Below, one piece after another: positions 62,800 through 64,000 of a DNA stretch of 64,000 nt. Position numbers and translations under genes: made by a program. The stretch is from Microglena sp. YARC (taxonomy: Eukaryota; Chlorophyta; Chlorophyceae; Chlamydomonadales; Chlamydomonadaceae). Location of the stretch: the NCBI GenBank assembly GCA_022414725.1, contig CM039463.1, positions 35,141,553-35,205,552 on the forward strand. The letters are read 5' to 3'. Positions within the stretch are counted from its first letter, which is position 1. The number at the start of each line of letters is the position of its first letter. A model generated the notes under the pieces. That model had not been told where the DNA came from, did not search any database, and saw only the letters and a program-made list of their open reading frames with translations.

Positions 62800-63120
62800 T
62801 CCTCACTCTGGGGGTGGGTTGGCAACTTGCACGTTAGGGGTAACAGGATCCAGGGGAGGAGTGCATATATTCTCGTAGATGCTCAAGCTCCAACTGAATG
62901 CTTGTGTTACAATACAGCAGAGAAGTCAAATTGTTGCATTGGCATAAACAACCTCTTGGGATCCTCATCGGGCTGCATCCATCATCCAGCATCCGGCATT
63001 TAAGGTGCATCCAGCATCAAGTATCCAGCATCCAGCATTTAAGGTGCATATAGCGGATTGTGCAGCCCTTCATGGGTGCTTGTGCAGCACTTCAGGGGTT
63101 TGTCTAGACCTTCAGGGGTT
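62800..63120. other. Satellite flank with short CATCCAGCAT repeat
   Basis: GCATCCAGCAT and GCATTTAAGGTGCAT repeat twice at 62976-63050. TGTGCAGC(A/C)CTTCA(T/G)GGG occurs twice at 63059-63100. No gene. Confidence 0.55.
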
Positions 63121-63365
63121 GTCCTTTTTTTCTTTTGGTTGTTTCTTTTTTTCTTTTTAGTTTTTTTCTTGCTTTTTTGTTATTTGTTTGTTTTATGTTT
63201 CTTGTTTCTTGTTGTTTCTTGTTTCTGTTTTTTCTGTTTCTTTTTATTTTGAGTTTTGTGTTATGTGTTTTCTTTGTTTCTTGTTTCTTGTTTCTGGTTT
63301 TTTTTCTTGTGCTTGTTTGCTTTTGTGTTTATTTCTTGTTTTTTGTTTTTTTCATTTTTGTACCC
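63121..63365 (+). repeat. T-rich low-complexity tract (TTTCTTGTTTCTTG)n
   Basis: Almost only T with G/C spacers. ORFs rich in Phe/Leu/Cys here are compositional. Confidence 0.85.
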
Positions 63366-64000
63366 GAATGAAAAAAATCTCCAGATTTTTTGAAGAGGGA
63401 TTAGCCCCATTAAAATGTCCGTCCGTTAGTTAGTTAGTGTGTCACAAACCAAATTTTCAGGTTTTATGAAAAACATCAAAAAAGTTGAACATTCTGTATT
63501 TTTGATGAATTATAAGGCTTATTTATACCTGGAAAATTCTCAGCAGAGCAAATATGAGCATCGCAATTCACGAAAAGGAGCTCAGGTTGGCCAAAAGCTA
63601 CAATTAAAGGCTTCACAATTTGATTTAAGGGTGCATTGAGGTAAAATTTCAGATTTGAACCACTTAAACATGTGCGTATACATAGGTTTGGGAACAGAAT
63701 AGTCGTCAAAAAACCAAGGCGAAACATGTACGCATCACGATGGAAGAAACAATCCCCTAGGGCACTTGTGCTATAATTAGCCCTCGGACCCCACCTCAGG
63801 GCCGTGCGTGGGGCAGGGGAGGGGGCAGGGGCAAGCCACGCCACCTGCCGCTGGCCAAAAACCCGTTCAGGAAGACGGGACATACCGTTCACGTCTGGGC
63901 TGGGCGGAAACATGCAATACCTTGTACAAATTCCTTAAAATCAACCAGATACCTGATTGGCCTCATTTTTCTTGCATCAAATTCTTTAAAAACAAGTCAA
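63366..64000. other. Unassigned sequence at the window end
   Basis: It contains (GTTA)n at 63424-63437 and a 66-codon plus-strand ORF (MSQTKFSGFMKNIKK...) without recognisable domain. The minus-strand ORF at 63476-63913 is also unassigned. Both could be fragments of an unknown element. Confidence 0.35.

Noticed and set aside
55268..62825. Very long minus-strand ORFs (1619, 2331 and 2510 codons, plus several of 150-420)
   Set aside because: They are read-through of a 24-bp satellite whose period is divisible by three and whose minus frames contain no stop. Three frames overlap in full, there is no domain, and no splice or start context.
63058..63433. Phe/Leu-rich membrane-like proteins
   Set aside because: Poly-T low-complexity tract; hydrophobicity is compositional.

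Overview
This is a repeat-dominated stretch of a eukaryotic nuclear genome. Spliceosomal introns with GT..AG junctions interrupt two recognisable genes: BBS1, a subunit of the ciliary BBSome, and PSMA7, the proteasome alpha-4 subunit. The presence of BBS1 implies a ciliated organism. The proteasome protein has a plant/green-alga-like C-terminus. The window also carries a non-LTR retrotransposon that combines an apurinic endonuclease, RT, RNase H and a C-terminal restriction-like endonuclease, an architecture known from the Dualen/RandI family of Chlamydomonas. A flagellate chlorophyte is therefore my best guess, but no marker fixes the species.

Layout. 1-13027 (+ strand): three exons of BBS1 (688-830, 10586-10663, 12762-13027). 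They are separated by introns that hold a tRNA-derived SINE, a LINE fragment, a 7.9-kb satellite of 98-bp units, and many partial copies of the exon edges themselves. 13028-17300: minisatellites and microsatellites, a MITE and dispersed repeats. 17320-20610: a dead LINE. 21030-31088: four satellites of different period (183, 31, about 104 and 26 bp) that share a common core sequence. 31089-37890: dispersed repeats and hAT-like MITEs. 37895-42478 (- strand): PSMA7, four exons encoding 247 residues, with a 3.6-kb third intron full of copies of the exon-4 edge. 43414-46805: a copia-type LTR element with a perfect 5-bp target-site duplication, internally deleted. 47690-55316: the decayed dual-endonuclease retrotransposon, with an in-frame 14-residue repeat and a MITE inside it. 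55312-62799: a 7.5-kb satellite of 24-bp units that begins within the last codons of that retrotransposon. 62800-64000: T-rich and unassigned sequence.

The most unusual pattern is that tandem duplication has repeatedly captured splice junctions: all three BBS1 exons and exon 4 of PSMA7 are each flanked by copies of their own exon/intron edge. The introns therefore contain decoy acceptors and donors, and at least one (PSMA7) copy would add an in-frame stop if included. Only the two cellular genes look functional. BBS1 exon 3 carries apparent single-base indels near homopolymers, which may be assembly errors or real decay. About 40% of the window is satellite DNA. The very long ORFs in the last 9 kb are a by-product of a repeat period divisible by three and are not annotated as genes.
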